From the NCBI GenBank assembly GCA_029053015.1, contig JAIDHX010000039.1, forward strand, positions 116,519 to 180,518: DNA of 64,000 bases, in the 5' to 3' direction. Under the pieces are notes generated by a model. That model had not been told where the DNA came from. It did not search any database and saw only the letters and a program-made list of their open reading frames with translations. This document shows positions 25,493-34,171 of the stretch, piece after piece. Origin of the DNA: Lachnospiraceae bacterium (GTDB lineage Bacteria; Bacillota; Clostridia; Lachnospirales; Lachnospiraceae). Each line of letters opens with the position of its first letter. Position 1 is the first letter of the stretch. The translations under genes were made by a program, and so were the position numbers.

Positions 25493-25886
25493 TCACAGCA
25501 AATTATGATCATTCAGAATTTGTGCCTCTTGCAAATAGCGAGGAAACTTTTCTTGAATAAACCTATAACCCGGATTTGTTATATTGTTTAGTAGATCAAA
25601 TCTTTTTATAAAACGAATAATATGTCCACGGATCACATCAATGCGCCATTGGGGTAAATCTTCGTATCTTTCATAAATAAATGTGCCCTTATCGGCATAG
25701 CTGATAATTCTCTCGTACACATCTTCAATATACTCAAAATCAGCAACAGGAACAGGTTCACTTGATGTTGCACAAGTATGTACGCCTGCTTCCTTGCTGA
25801 TGCGGCTGTTTTAAATTAGAATAGTTAGAGGCAAATGGTTTTAATTCTGTGAGCCCTTTGATTGTGCTTCCGTGAAAATATTCCAT
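25493..25886 (-). pseudogene. Internally deleted gene starting MEYFHGST
   Basis: An ATG (25886) behind AGGAGG starts MEYFHGSTIKGLTELKPFAS, which soon stops in frame. Near 25795 the frame shifts and resumes as HTCATSSEPVPVADFEYIED and runs to the stop at 25493 (YLQEAQILNDHNLL). The good ribosome site, the coherent start and the coherent end, with a sharp frame change between them, indicate an internal deletion in a once longer gene. The HGST start loosely recalls ADP-ribosyltransferase-like folds, which is only a resemblance. Confidence 0.55.
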
Positions 25887-25948
25887 ATTGTACCTCCTGA
25901 AAAATAAGATTTTTCAAGTATATCATCTAACCGAGCAAAATGCCAGTC

Positions 25949-25977
25949 TTGTTTTCAGCACTGCAGTATGATATAAT
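25949..25977 (+). promoter_or_regulatory. Possible orphan promoter
   Basis: TTGTTT and TATAAT are 17 bases apart. No gene follows; downstream is an imperfect hairpin (CCGAACAGAAAG with CTTTCTCGG, 26007-26035). The region 25887-26331 otherwise holds nothing I can support, only a weak 78-codon frame. Confidence 0.3.
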
Positions 25978-26331
25978 ATTTACATCAAAAATAAAGAAAA
26001 AACTCCGAACAGAAAGTAGTCTTTAGTCCTTTCTCGGCTTCCCGGCAATCAATCCTAAGAAGATACCCTGCGGTAGTTGTTATGTCTATACTATTGTGGT
26101 GTATGTTGTATTCTGCATATATGACATTCATCTTATTGTCCTTTCCTTACAAAAATATTGTGAAAGCATTTCAATCAGTTCTTCCTGCCCAATTTATTCT
26201 GTGTTACAATTTGTTACAGGTTTTTCTTTCCCTTATTTTTGCCCTTATAAGGGTTCGTAATACGAGGGAAAAGGATATAACAGTTATGTCTTATCAGAAT
26301 TCAAGTTTGTCGAAATAATCATTACCACAAC

Positions 26332-26424
26332 TCAAGTTTCAAACAAAAGTCAGGGAACACCACCTGCATCGTCAAGGTGCATTTCAGCAGGGACACCGAC
26401 AAGACATTAAAGGACAGTGCTTGA
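26332..26424 (+). pseudogene. tnpW-like fragment, copy B
   Basis: The frame reads SSFKQKSGNTTCIVKVHFS and RDTDKTLKDSA and then stops. It aligns with residues 12-40 of copy A (SFKRKLGNTTNTVKVHFSED). It has no start codon. An 11-bp sequence CATTACCACAA precedes both copies (23710 and 26319), marking equivalent element sequence. It is the right edge of the scarred island. Confidence 0.55.
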
Positions 26425-26464
26425 TGAAACTCATCTGAAGACTGAGAACTAAGCGGCATGGCAG

Positions 26465-27640
26465 TCAGTCCGCTTTGATTTTGACGCTGTGCAGCAGTTT
26501 TTCGTGCATGGCTGCCATGACAAGCAGCAAAACCAGCAGATAGACGGGAAGCAGTGCCACATGGATATGGTTGGCAATCAGCCCGAACAGGGGCGGCATC
26601 AGACTGGTTCCCACATAGGCGAACGCCATTTGTACGCCGATGACTGCCTGAGATTTGTCCGCGCCGAAATGTGCGGGTGTGGAATGAATGACACAGGGAT
26701 AGATGGGCGCACAGCCAAATCCTATCAGGACGAGTCCGGAAGGAGCGGCATAACCGCCCAGAGGCAGCAGCAGGATAACGAGGCCAAGCAGGATAACGGC
26801 GGCGCCCAGTCGAATCATCTGCACGTCATTAAGTTTCAGGGTCAAAAAGCCGCTGAGTGCCCTGCCCACAGTTATGCCGATGTAAAACAGGGCGGCATAT
26901 TCCGCAGCAGCCTCTGCCGTATATCCTTTAAAGAGCGCCAGATAACTGCTCGCCCACAGACCGGCTGTCTGCTCAAGAGCGCAGTAGCAGAAAAAGGTAA
27001 TCAAAACAGCTTTGGCACCCGGGATGGCAATAATCTGCCGCAGAGTCAACGCTTTTGCCGCCTTGCCGTCTGCTGCTTCGGACGCTTCGCCATCTCGCTT
27101 TTTCCAAAGAGGCAGGCTGAAAAACAGAATAGCGGTCAGCACAGTCTGTATAACGGCGATATAGCGGTAGCCCATATTCCAGGCCTGCCCGCCGGTCAGT
27201 GCAAAACCCATAATATAGGGGCCGATGGAGGCACCGACGCCCCACATGCAATGGAGCCAGCTCATGTGGCGGCTTGCGTAGTGCAGCGCGACGTAATTGT
27301 TGAGGGATGCATCCACGCTGCCTGCGCCCAATCCGTAAGGAATTGCCCACAGGCAGAGCAGTAGAAAGGAATGGGTGACGGAAAAGCCGAACAAAGCCAA
27401 AGCGGTCATGGCAACGCTTACAGTGGTGACAACTCCGGTTCCGAAACGGCGTGTCAGCCGGTCGCTCTGCAGACTGGATATGACTGTGCCTGCAGAAATT
27501 ACCATTGCAATGATGCCGGCGTAGGAAATCGGCACACCAAATTCAACGTACATGGAAGGCCATGCCGAGCCAAGCAGCGAATCCGGCAGCCCAAGGCTGA
27601 TAAAGGATAAATAAATCACAGCTAAAAGTAAGTGTATCAT
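26465..27640 (-). CDS. MFS transporter
   Basis: 391 residues with twelve predicted membrane helices in two halves and a central cytoplasmic loop (WKKRDGEASEAADGKAAK, near 178-195). The motif between helices 2 and 3 is SDRLTRRFGTG near 60. The start MIHLLLAVIYLSFISLGLPD and the short length resemble FucP-like and Bacillus YfkF-like sugar or drug facilitators. Substrate cannot be assigned. The gene is monocistronic and ends next to the mobile-element scar. Its start is 112 bases from the P-type ATPase stop on the same strand. Confidence 0.85.
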   Translation of the reverse strand: MIHLLLAVIYLSFISLGLPDSLLGSAWPSMYVEFGVPISYAGIIAMVISAGTVISSLQSDRLTRRFGTGVVTTVSVAMTALALFGFSVTHSFLLLCLWAIPYGLGAGSVDASLNNYVALHYASRHMSWLHCMWGVGASIGPYIMGFALTGGQAWNMGYRYIAVIQTVLTAILFFSLPLWKKRDGEASEAADGKAAKALTLRQIIAIPGAKAVLITFFCYCALEQTAGLWASSYLALFKGYTAEAAAEYAALFYIGITVGRALSGFLTLKLNDVQMIRLGAAVILLGLVILLLPLGGYAAPSGLVLIGFGCAPIYPCVIHSTPAHFGADKSQAVIGVQMAFAYVGTSLMPPLFGLIANHIHVALLPVYLLVLLLVMAAMHEKLLHSVKIKAD

Positions 27641-27752
27641 CGAGATTTCTCCTGTAGTGTATCGACAGCATTGCGGACGGTGGTACGGCGCAAATTGCGG
27701 ATTTCTAATGATTTCAGAGATAAAGTATAGGACTGATAATAGAGTTTGTCAA

Positions 27753-30386
27753 TTAAGTAAATTCTTTTTTCATAAACCATTTCGGCAGCAGCAAAACCTC
27801 GTGCATAAAAAGCGGCATAGCGGACAATAACAGCAGAAGCTTCCAGTCGGCTGCCTGCAGGATACAGGTGCCGAAGGCGTTTGTAAAGTAAGGAACAGAG
27901 GTCACAAGCATCTGCAGAAGGAGCCCGATGGAAAAGGCGGCAATCATCAGCTTGTTGGCAAAATGTTTCATCCTAAAGACGGAGCACTCCACGTCCCGCA
28001 TGCCGATGGCATGAAAGAGCTGGGACATGCCGAGTGCGGTGAAGGCGTAGGTCTGCGAGCGGGTCAGTATTTCAGGAACTTCCAGCAGACTCCTTACACC
28101 GTGGAGCGAAAGCGGTATGTTGTTTCGCAGGAGAATCTGCACGGGGAGCTGTAAAAATGCTGCCATGCTGACGCCCGCAATCAGAAAGCCGTAGAGCAGC
28201 GTGCAGGACAGCCCGCCCTCCGCAAACAAATGCTCCTCCTTGGAGCGGGGCGGCTTTTTCATAAAATGAGAAGTATCGCTGACGTCTATGCCAAGCGCCA
28301 GCGCCGGCAGGGAATCTGTGATTAGGTTAATCCATAAAATATGACTCGGCTTTAACGGCGAGCACAAACCCAGGAGAATTGCCGCCAGCATGGTGATAAT
28401 CTCCCCGAAATTGGAGGAGAGCAGAAAAAGCACTGCCTTCTTGATGTTGGCGTAGATGCTGCGTCCCTGTTCGATTGCCTTGACAATGGTGGAGAAATTG
28501 TCGTCCGTCAAAATAATGTCAGCGGCGTTTTTGGCAACGTCCGTGCCTGCCATTCCCATGGCGATTCCCACATCGGCGGATTTTAAGGAGGGCGCATCGT
28601 TGACACCGTCGCCCGTCATGGCGACGATATGCCCGCCCGCCTTTAAGGAGTTGACAATCTTGGTTTTGTGCTCAGGGGAGACCTGTGCAAAAACTCTCGT
28701 CTTCTGCAGCGCTTCAGACAGCCGTTCTCCCTGCATGGCATTGAGGACTTCTCCCGTCATACATTCTGAAATATTCTCCGCAATGGAAAGTTCCTTTGCG
28801 ATGGCACATGCCGTATCAATTCTGTCTCCCGTAATCATAATGGTCTGTACGCCGGCGCTGTGGCACGCCAGAACGGCATCCTTCGCCTCGGGGCGTATGG
28901 GGTCTTTCATGCCGACCAGCCCGATAAAGGTTAAATCTTTTTCGACAGGGTGAGAGTCGCCGGTTCTCATGCCGAGTGCAAGCACCCGGAGGGCTTTGCC
29001 GGACATTTGCCGGATGGCGTCGTAGATGTCTCGTTTATGCGACGGGGTCATGGGAATATTCCTGTTATTTTCCCGCACAAAACGGCAGCGCTTGATAATT
29101 TCATCGGGAGAGCCCTTCGTGTAGGAAAGACAGGTGCAGCCCTGCCTGTGCAGGGTTGTCATCATTTTGCGGTCTGAGTCAAAGGCAATTTCCTCAATGC
29201 GGGGAAGCCGCCTTTCCAGAACGGGGCGGAACAAGCCGAAGCGTGCCGCCAAATCGAGCAGCGCAAGCTCCGTCGGGTCTCCGATGCGGGCGGCTTCCTC
29301 GGCAGCGTATAAGCTGCTTCTTTGATCCCTTTCATCGGAGATAACGGCGTCGTTGCAGAGTGCGAAGCCTTCCAAAAAGCAGCGGTGGTTCTGCCTGTCT
29401 AAATCCTCGGGAAATAAAAGTGCGCCCTCCGTGTAACATTCGGTCACGGACATTTTGTTCTGGGTCAGCGTCCCTGTCTTGTCGGAGCAGACCACGCTGA
29501 CGCATCCGAGGGTTTCCACGCTGGGCAGCTTTTTTACGATGGTATTTACCTTTACCATGCGGGAAACGCTCAGGGCAAGTACCATGGTTACGATGGCGGG
29601 AAGCCCTTCGGGAACTGCCGCCACGGCAAGGGATATGGCGGTAATCAGCATCTCCAGCATGTCGCGCTTCTGCATCAGCGCAATGCCGAAGAGCAGGGCG
29701 CAGAGCAGCAGGGAGACGACGCTTAAAACCTTGCCCAAATCTGCCAGACGTTTTTGCAGGGGCGTGGCGTCGTTTGGCGCTTCGTTAATCAGACGCGCAA
29801 TTTTTCCGATTTCCGTGTCCATGCCGATTGCTGTTACCACGCCGATACCGCGCCCGTAAGTAACATTGGTTGACATGTAAGCTTTATTATTTTTTTTCGT
29901 GTCCTTTTCTACAGGCAGGGACTCGCCGGTCAGTGCGGATTCTTCAATTTTAAGGTTTGTGACTTCTATAAGTGTTAAATCGGCGGGAACCTGCCTGCCG
30001 GCGTCGAGCAGTACAATGTCCCCTAAAATCAAATCGCTGGCGGGAATTTCCCGAGGTATAGCATCCCTTGGTATATTGCCGCTCTGTGTTCCGTGGTCTA
30101 AAATAAGCGCCTTTGGGCTCGTCATTTCCTTGAGCGAATCAAGGGCGCGCTGTGCCTTGCCCTCCTGAATGACGCCGACAATGGCGTTGACTAAGATGAC
30201 GGCAAGGATAATGGCAGTGTCGCTGTATTCCCTGAGGAGCAGGGAAATGGCGGCGGCGATAAAAAGGATAAAAATAAGCGGGTCATTTAACTGCTCGAAG
30301 AAACGCTGCAGGGCGGTTTTTCTGTCGGCCTCCTCCAAAACATTCTGCCCGCGGACCCTTGTAACCGGCGGTTGTATGGTATTCAT
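27753..30386 (-). CDS. P-type cation-transporting ATPase (P2, Ca2+ type)
   Basis: 877 residues. The actuator loop TGESLPVEKDTKK lies near 153, a PEGLPAIVTM helix 4 motif near 262, the phosphorylation site CSDKTGTLTQNKM near 300, nucleotide-binding KGSPDEI near 430, and the hinge TGDGVNDAPSLKSADVGIAM near 592. PEGLP and the overall plan place it among P2A/P2B pumps that expel Ca2+, or less often Na+/K+ or Mn2+. Ten membrane helices are expected, and the last four are visible at the C-terminus. The N-terminus is somewhat short but keeps the NVLEE segment. Confidence 0.93.
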   Translation of the reverse strand: MNTIQPPVTRVRGQNVLEEADRKTALQRFFEQLNDPLIFILFIAAAISLLLREYSDTAIILAVILVNAIVGVIQEGKAQRALDSLKEMTSPKALILDHGTQSGNIPRDAIPREIPASDLILGDIVLLDAGRQVPADLTLIEVTNLKIEESALTGESLPVEKDTKKNNKAYMSTNVTYGRGIGVVTAIGMDTEIGKIARLINEAPNDATPLQKRLADLGKVLSVVSLLLCALLFGIALMQKRDMLEMLITAISLAVAAVPEGLPAIVTMVLALSVSRMVKVNTIVKKLPSVETLGCVSVVCSDKTGTLTQNKMSVTECYTEGALLFPEDLDRQNHRCFLEGFALCNDAVISDERDQRSSLYAAEEAARIGDPTELALLDLAARFGLFRPVLERRLPRIEEIAFDSDRKMMTTLHRQGCTCLSYTKGSPDEIIKRCRFVRENNRNIPMTPSHKRDIYDAIRQMSGKALRVLALGMRTGDSHPVEKDLTFIGLVGMKDPIRPEAKDAVLACHSAGVQTIMITGDRIDTACAIAKELSIAENISECMTGEVLNAMQGERLSEALQKTRVFAQVSPEHKTKIVNSLKAGGHIVAMTGDGVNDAPSLKSADVGIAMGMAGTDVAKNAADIILTDDNFSTIVKAIEQGRSIYANIKKAVLFLLSSNFGEIITMLAAILLGLCSPLKPSHILWINLITDSLPALALGIDVSDTSHFMKKPPRSKEEHLFAEGGLSCTLLYGFLIAGVSMAAFLQLPVQILLRNNIPLSLHGVRSLLEVPEILTRSQTYAFTALGMSQLFHAIGMRDVECSVFRMKHFANKLMIAAFSIGLLLQMLVTSVPYFTNAFGTCILQAADWKLLLLLSAMPLFMHEVLLLPKWFMKKEFT

Positions 30387-30521
30387 AAAAATCCCCCTTA
30401 TGTCTGGTTTACAGTTTCATTTGCCCCAAGCCGGACGGCAGACCGGCATATGTAAGGCAGGCTGTTATTGCAACATATGAGAAGGTGGGACAAAATATAC
30501 TTGTCTGATTTCAAAAAGGAA

Positions 30522-30550
30522 TTGCGTAAAAAGCCACATAAGTTTATACT
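30522..30550 (+). promoter_or_regulatory. Predicted promoter of the UDP-sugar operon
   Basis: TTGCGT (30522-30527), a 17-base spacer and TATACT (30545-30550) lie about 90 bases before the pyrophosphorylase start. Confidence 0.5.
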
Positions 30551-30640
30551 ATAAATATCGAAAGCGTGAAAACGCAGTATGATAATGACATGCAGCGCAC
30601 AGACAGGAAACAGGCTGTGCAGGCATGCGGTGGAGGCAGA

Positions 30641-31873
30641 ATGGAAATAACGTATACACAGGCTCGGGAGAAATTGAGCAAATGTGGACAGGAGCATGTC
30701 CTCAGATATTATGACGAATTGGATGAGGCCGGAAAGACAGAGCTTTTGGAGCAGATTGCAGGGACTGATTTTTCAGTGCTTGACTCCTTAAAGCAGAAGG
30801 ACAAAGGCGTACAGAAGGGAAAGATAACGCCGCTCGGCGCAATGGAGCTTGCCGAGATAGAGAAGAGCAGGGAGCATTTCTGCGAAATCGGTATGCAGGC
30901 AATTCGGGAGGGCAAGGTTGGAGCAGTGCTGCTTGCGGGAGGCATGGGTACGAGACTTGGCTCGGACGACCCGAAAGGCGTGTACAATATTGGTATTACA
31001 AAAGAGATTTATATCTTTGAGAGACTGATAGTCAACCTGCTTGAAGTGGTGCGCCGTACTGACACCTGGATTCCGCTATTTGTGATGACGAGCGATAAAA
31101 ACCATGATGCTACGGTGCGTTTCCTGACGGCGCATGATTTCTTCGGTTACAAAGCAGAATATGTCCACTTCTTTCAGCAGGAGATGGCGCCTGCGGCCGG
31201 TTATGACGGAAAGATATACATGGAGAGCAAAAGCAGGATGAGCACCTCGCCCAACGGCAATGGCGGTTGGTATGTTTCCATGAAAAACACGGGTGTGCTT
31301 GACATTGTAAAAAAACACGGCATTGAATGGCTCAACGTGTTTGCGGTGGACAATGTGCTGCAGCGAATCGCCGACCCTGTTTTTATCGGGGCGGTGATAG
31401 AGAAGCAGTGTGCGGTCGGCGCCAAGGTGGTGCGCAAGAATGCGCCCGATGAAAAGGTGGGCGTCATGTGCCTTGAGGATGGCAGACCGTCCATTGTGGA
31501 ATACTATGAGCTGACGGAAGAACTGATGAACGCAAAGAATGAAAAGGGCGAGCCGGCATACAATTTCGGCGTGATCCTCAACTATCTCTTCAACGAGAGC
31601 GCGCTTCATGAAATGCTGGAGAAAAAACTGCCCCTGCATGTGGTGGAAAAAAAGATTCCCTACATGGATGAGGCGGGGAACCTGGTGAAGCCCGAGGAGC
31701 CAAACGGCTACAAATTTGAAAATTTGGTGCTGGATATGATACATGAAATGGATAGCTGCCTGCCCTTTGAGGTGGTGCGCAACAGGGAATTTGCACCGAT
31801 TAAGAATAAAACAGGAGTGGACTCTGTGGAGAGTGCGAGAGCACTGCTTAGAGAAAACGGAGTGGAATTATAG
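30641..31873 (+). CDS. UDP-sugar (UDP-GlcNAc-type) pyrophosphorylase
   Basis: 410 residues of the UDPGP family. The uridine-binding loop LLAGGMGTRLGSDDPKGVYN lies near 89-108, then PLFVMTSDKNHDATVRFL near 144, KSRMSTSPNGNGG near 195, and VEKKIPYMDEAGNLVKPEEP near 330. UDPGP proteins of this size join UTP to GlcNAc-1-P, GalNAc-1-P or glucose-1-P. The start is the ATG 5 bases after GGAGG. galE follows 21 bases downstream, so the pair supplies UDP-sugars for surface glycans. GlcNAc or GalNAc specificity is inferred from resemblance to UAP1 and not proven. Confidence 0.85.
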   Translation: MEITYTQAREKLSKCGQEHVLRYYDELDEAGKTELLEQIAGTDFSVLDSLKQKDKGVQKGKITPLGAMELAEIEKSREHFCEIGMQAIREGKVGAVLLAGGMGTRLGSDDPKGVYNIGITKEIYIFERLIVNLLEVVRRTDTWIPLFVMTSDKNHDATVRFLTAHDFFGYKAEYVHFFQQEMAPAAGYDGKIYMESKSRMSTSPNGNGGWYVSMKNTGVLDIVKKHGIEWLNVFAVDNVLQRIADPVFIGAVIEKQCAVGAKVVRKNAPDEKVGVMCLEDGRPSIVEYYELTEELMNAKNEKGEPAYNFGVILNYLFNESALHEMLEKKLPLHVVEKKIPYMDEAGNLVKPEEPNGYKFENLVLDMIHEMDSCLPFEVVRNREFAPIKNKTGVDSVESARALLRENGVEL

Positions 31874-31894
31874 AGACAAAAAGGAGGAAGAAAA

Positions 31895-32905
31895 ATGGCT
31901 ATTTTAGTAACAGGTGGCGCCGGCTATATTGGCAGCCATACGGTAGTGGAACTGCAGAATGCGGGTTATGACGTGGTGGTAGTGGACAACTTGAGCAATG
32001 CAAGCGAGGAGTCCTTAAAGCGCGTGGAAGGGATTACGGGAAAGCCGGTTTCCTTTTACAAGGCGGATATTTTAGACCGCGCGGCGCTGGAAGAGATTTT
32101 TACAAAAGAAAAAATCGAGACAGTCATTCATTTTGCAGGTCTGAAGGCGGTAGGTGAATCCGTAAAGAAACCTTGGGAATATTACAATAACAACATCACC
32201 GGTACGCTCACGCTCGTTGACGTGATGCGGACGCACAATGTGAAAAATATTATCTTTTCCTCGTCTGCGACAGTGTACGGTACACCGGAGCAGGTACCTG
32301 TGACGGAGGACGTAAAAAAGGGCGAGTGCACTAACCCTTATGGCTGGACGAAGTCTATGTTGGAGCAGATTCTTTCGGATATCCAGAAGGCGGATACAGA
32401 GTGGAATGTAATTCTGCTTCGGTACTTCAATCCCATCGGTGCGCATAAGAGCGGCAATATCGGGGAGAATCCCAACGGAATTCCCAACAACCTGATGCCC
32501 TATATTACACAGGTAGCAGTCGGCAAGCTGCAAGAACTTGGTGTGTTCGGAGATGATTATCCGACGCCTGACGGCACATGTATCAGGGATTATATCCACG
32601 TGGTGGATTTGGCGTTAGGACATGTAAAAGCACTAAAAAAGATTGAGGAAAAAGCAGGACTGTGCATCTACAATCTGGGAACCGGAATCGGTTACAGCGT
32701 GCTCGACGTCATTCACAATTTTGAGGAGGCCACAGGCGTAAAGATTCCATACTCCATAAAGCCGCGCCGCGCAGGAGATATTCCGGAGAACTACTCCAAT
32801 GCGGAGAAAGCGTACAAAGAGCTTGGCTGGAAGGCACAGTACGGCATTAAGGAAATGTGCGAAGATTCCTGGAGATGGCAGAGTCAAAATCCGGAAGGGT
32901 ATTGA
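31895..32905 (+). CDS. galE: UDP-glucose 4-epimerase
   Basis: 336 residues, full length for GalE. NAD-binding GGAGYIGSHT at 7-16, DNLSNAS near 31, the catalytic Ser and Tyr-Lys in SSSATVYGTPEQVPV and YGWTKSMLEQI, and the RYFNPIGAHKSG motif are all present. It interconverts UDP-glucose and UDP-galactose, and some homologues also act on UDP-GlcNAc. It follows the pyrophosphorylase gene and has a ribosome site AGGAGG. The operon ends without an evident terminator and runs towards type I locus 2. Confidence 0.95.
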   Translation: MAILVTGGAGYIGSHTVVELQNAGYDVVVVDNLSNASEESLKRVEGITGKPVSFYKADILDRAALEEIFTKEKIETVIHFAGLKAVGESVKKPWEYYNNNITGTLTLVDVMRTHNVKNIIFSSSATVYGTPEQVPVTEDVKKGECTNPYGWTKSMLEQILSDIQKADTEWNVILLRYFNPIGAHKSGNIGENPNGIPNNLMPYITQVAVGKLQELGVFGDDYPTPDGTCIRDYIHVVDLALGHVKALKKIEEKAGLCIYNLGTGIGYSVLDVIHNFEEATGVKIPYSIKPRRAGDIPENYSNAEKAYKELGWKAQYGIKEMCEDSWRWQSQNPEGY

Positions 32906-32915
32906 TTATTGAACG

Positions 32916-32944
32916 TTGAAAAACAGTAAAAAGTATGATAATAT
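32916..32944 (+). promoter_or_regulatory. Predicted toxin promoter, type I locus 2
   Basis: TTGAAA (32916-32921) and TAATAT (32939-32944) are 17 bases apart, 67 bases before the toxin start. It begins 10 bases after the galE stop codon. Confidence 0.6.
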
Positions 32945-33011
32945 ACAAAATATGGAACAATCGTGTTGCAGGGTGTGTTGACCTCATTCCAAAAGAATGG
33001 GGGTGATGCCT

Positions 33012-33101
33012 ATGAAAAATCGTTTTGATTTTAAGGATTTAATGACCTTTGGTCTTTTCCTTTTGGCATTGCTTACATTCGTTTTTACGTTTTGTAAGTA
33101 A
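33012..33101 (+). CDS. Small hydrophobic type I toxin-like peptide (29 aa)
   Basis: A GGGGGTGATGCCT ribosome region precedes an ATG that opens a 29-residue frame: basic start MKNRFDFKDLM, then a single membrane helix (FGLFLLALLTFVFTF) and CK at the end. Size, topology and the GGTGATGCCT-ATG context are those of holin-like small toxins of Firmicutes. The 5' leader GGGTGTGTTGACC (32970-32982) is complementary to GGTCAACCCC at 33169-33178, again giving 5'-3' mRNA pairing. A bidirectional terminator and an antisense promoter follow. Confidence 0.75.
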   Translation: MKNRFDFKDLMTFGLFLLALLTFVFTFCK

Positions 33102-33110
33102 GTCTACATA

Positions 33111-33155
33111 GCAAAAACCACCCTCGTATACTTGACGGTTACTGGGTGGCTTTGC
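33111..33155. terminator. Bidirectional terminator, type I locus 2
   Basis: CCACCC (33118-33123) pairs with GGGTGG (33144-33149), extended by GCAAA and TTTGC outside. On the minus strand the stem is followed by TTTTT, ending the antisense RNA; on the + strand it can end the toxin mRNA less strongly. Confidence 0.65.
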
Positions 33156-33196
33156 TATCTTCATAACTGGTCAACCCCTTGTGGGCGATTGTTCCT
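33113..33196 (-). ncRNA. Predicted antisense RNA antitoxin, locus 2
   Basis: The minus-strand promoter at 33203-33231 should start an RNA near 33196 that ends at the T run after the CCACCC/GGGTGG hairpin, about 84 nt. It is complementary to the whole 3' UTR of the toxin mRNA, including GGTCAACCCC, which also pairs with the mRNA leader. Confidence 0.62.
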
Positions 33197-33202
33197 TTTT
33201 TT

Positions 33203-33231
33203 ATAGTAGCACAACAGATTAATTTGTTCAA
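33203..33231 (-). promoter_or_regulatory. Antisense promoter, type I locus 2
   Basis: On the minus strand TTGAAC (33231-33226), 17 bases, TACTAT (33208-33203). Confidence 0.62.
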
Positions 33232-33279
33232 GTGTTGTAAAGAAAAAAGCTAAGTCCAACTGTCAAACGGCGGGTCTGC

Positions 33280-33930
33280 CTACGCCACATACAGATACAT
33301 AAATACAAAGTGGCATGCGCTTCCCGCGATGCAGAATAGATGAAAGATTTCGTGAGAGCCGAATCCTGCATGTTTTGCATTGAAAATGGGAAGCTTTAAT
33401 GCGTAGATAACGCCGCCTACCGTGTAAATCAGTCCGCCTGCTAAAAGCCAGAGAAAGGCGGAGCGGGGGAGTGTGTTGACAAGCTGTCCGAACACGAACA
33501 CACAGACCCATCCCATCGCGATATAGATGATGGAGGAAAACCATTTGGGACAGTTAATCCACAGAGCTTTGACCAGCATACCTGCGATGGCGATGCTCCA
33601 GACAACGGTGAGCAGGGTATAGCCTTCCTTGCCGCCAAGCACAATCAGGCATACGGGCGTGTAGGAGCCTGCAATCAGGACAAAAATCATCATATGGTCT
33701 ATTTTGCGGAAAATCCGCAGGGACTTTCCACTCACGTTGACTGAGTGATACAGGGTGCTTGCGCCGTAGAGCAGAACCATGCTGAGCATAAAAATGCACA
33801 TGGCAATAAAGTGTTTGCCGCCGGCTTCCATACCGGCTTTTATCAAAAGCGGAACTGCTGCAAAAAGTGCCAGCATCATGCCGATAAAATGTGTGATTGC
33901 ACTGCCGGGTTCCCGAATCGTAATATTCAT
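33280..33930 (-). CDS. Hemolysin III / PAQR-family membrane protein
   Basis: 216 residues with seven predicted membrane helices and the family motifs: EPGSAITHFIGM near 7, a Ser and His pair in ASTLYHSVN near 57-65, FRKIDHMMIFVLIAGSYTPV near 74-93, and the C-terminal histidines in GSHEIFHLFCIAGSACHF near 192-209. These residues form the metal site shared with adiponectin receptors, suggesting a membrane hydrolase such as a ceramidase-like enzyme; hemolysis is historical naming. AGGAGG precedes the ATG. Two palindromes lie about 90-120 bases upstream. Confidence 0.9.
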   Translation of the reverse strand: MNITIREPGSAITHFIGMMLALFAAVPLLIKAGMEAGGKHFIAMCIFMLSMVLLYGASTLYHSVNVSGKSLRIFRKIDHMMIFVLIAGSYTPVCLIVLGGKEGYTLLTVVWSIAIAGMLVKALWINCPKWFSSIIYIAMGWVCVFVFGQLVNTLPRSAFLWLLAGGLIYTVGGVIYALKLPIFNAKHAGFGSHEIFHLFCIAGSACHFVFMYLYVA

Positions 33931-34018
33931 AAAATACCTCCTCTTTCAGAACTGTCTGAATCTATTTTCTGCAAAAATCTCCATAAAATACAGATATAAA
34001 CAAATAAATAACAACATG

Positions 34019-34052
34019 TAGTTTTAAAAACTATGTATCAAGTGAATACATA
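34019..34052. promoter_or_regulatory. Overlapping palindromes upstream of the hemolysin III gene
   Basis: TAGTTTT-A-AAAACTA (34019-34033) is a perfect 15-bp palindrome, and TATGTAT (34032-34038) with ATACATA (34046-34052) forms a second one. They lie 89-122 bases before the hemolysin III start, in an otherwise gene-free AT-rich stretch (33931-34247). A repressor-operator region is plausible; AT-rich chance symmetry is the alternative. Confidence 0.4.
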
Positions 34053-34171
34053 CTACAACATAAAAACCAAGATGTCAATATAGAAAAAAAATAAATAATG
34101 ACCGCTTACACCAGATTTTCTGCCGCTCACGTCATTTTTGGTTAGAGGTGTTGTTTTTGTGATAAAATTGC

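Noticed and set aside
26082..26318. 78-codon + strand frame in the mobile-element scar
   Set aside because: It has no ribosome site, unusual composition and no recognisable motif; it is probably chance in AT-rich DNA.
26489..27364. 291-codon + strand frame opposite the MFS gene
   Set aside because: The product is Gln/His-rich without any fold signal, while the opposite strand encodes a coherent twelve-helix transporter.
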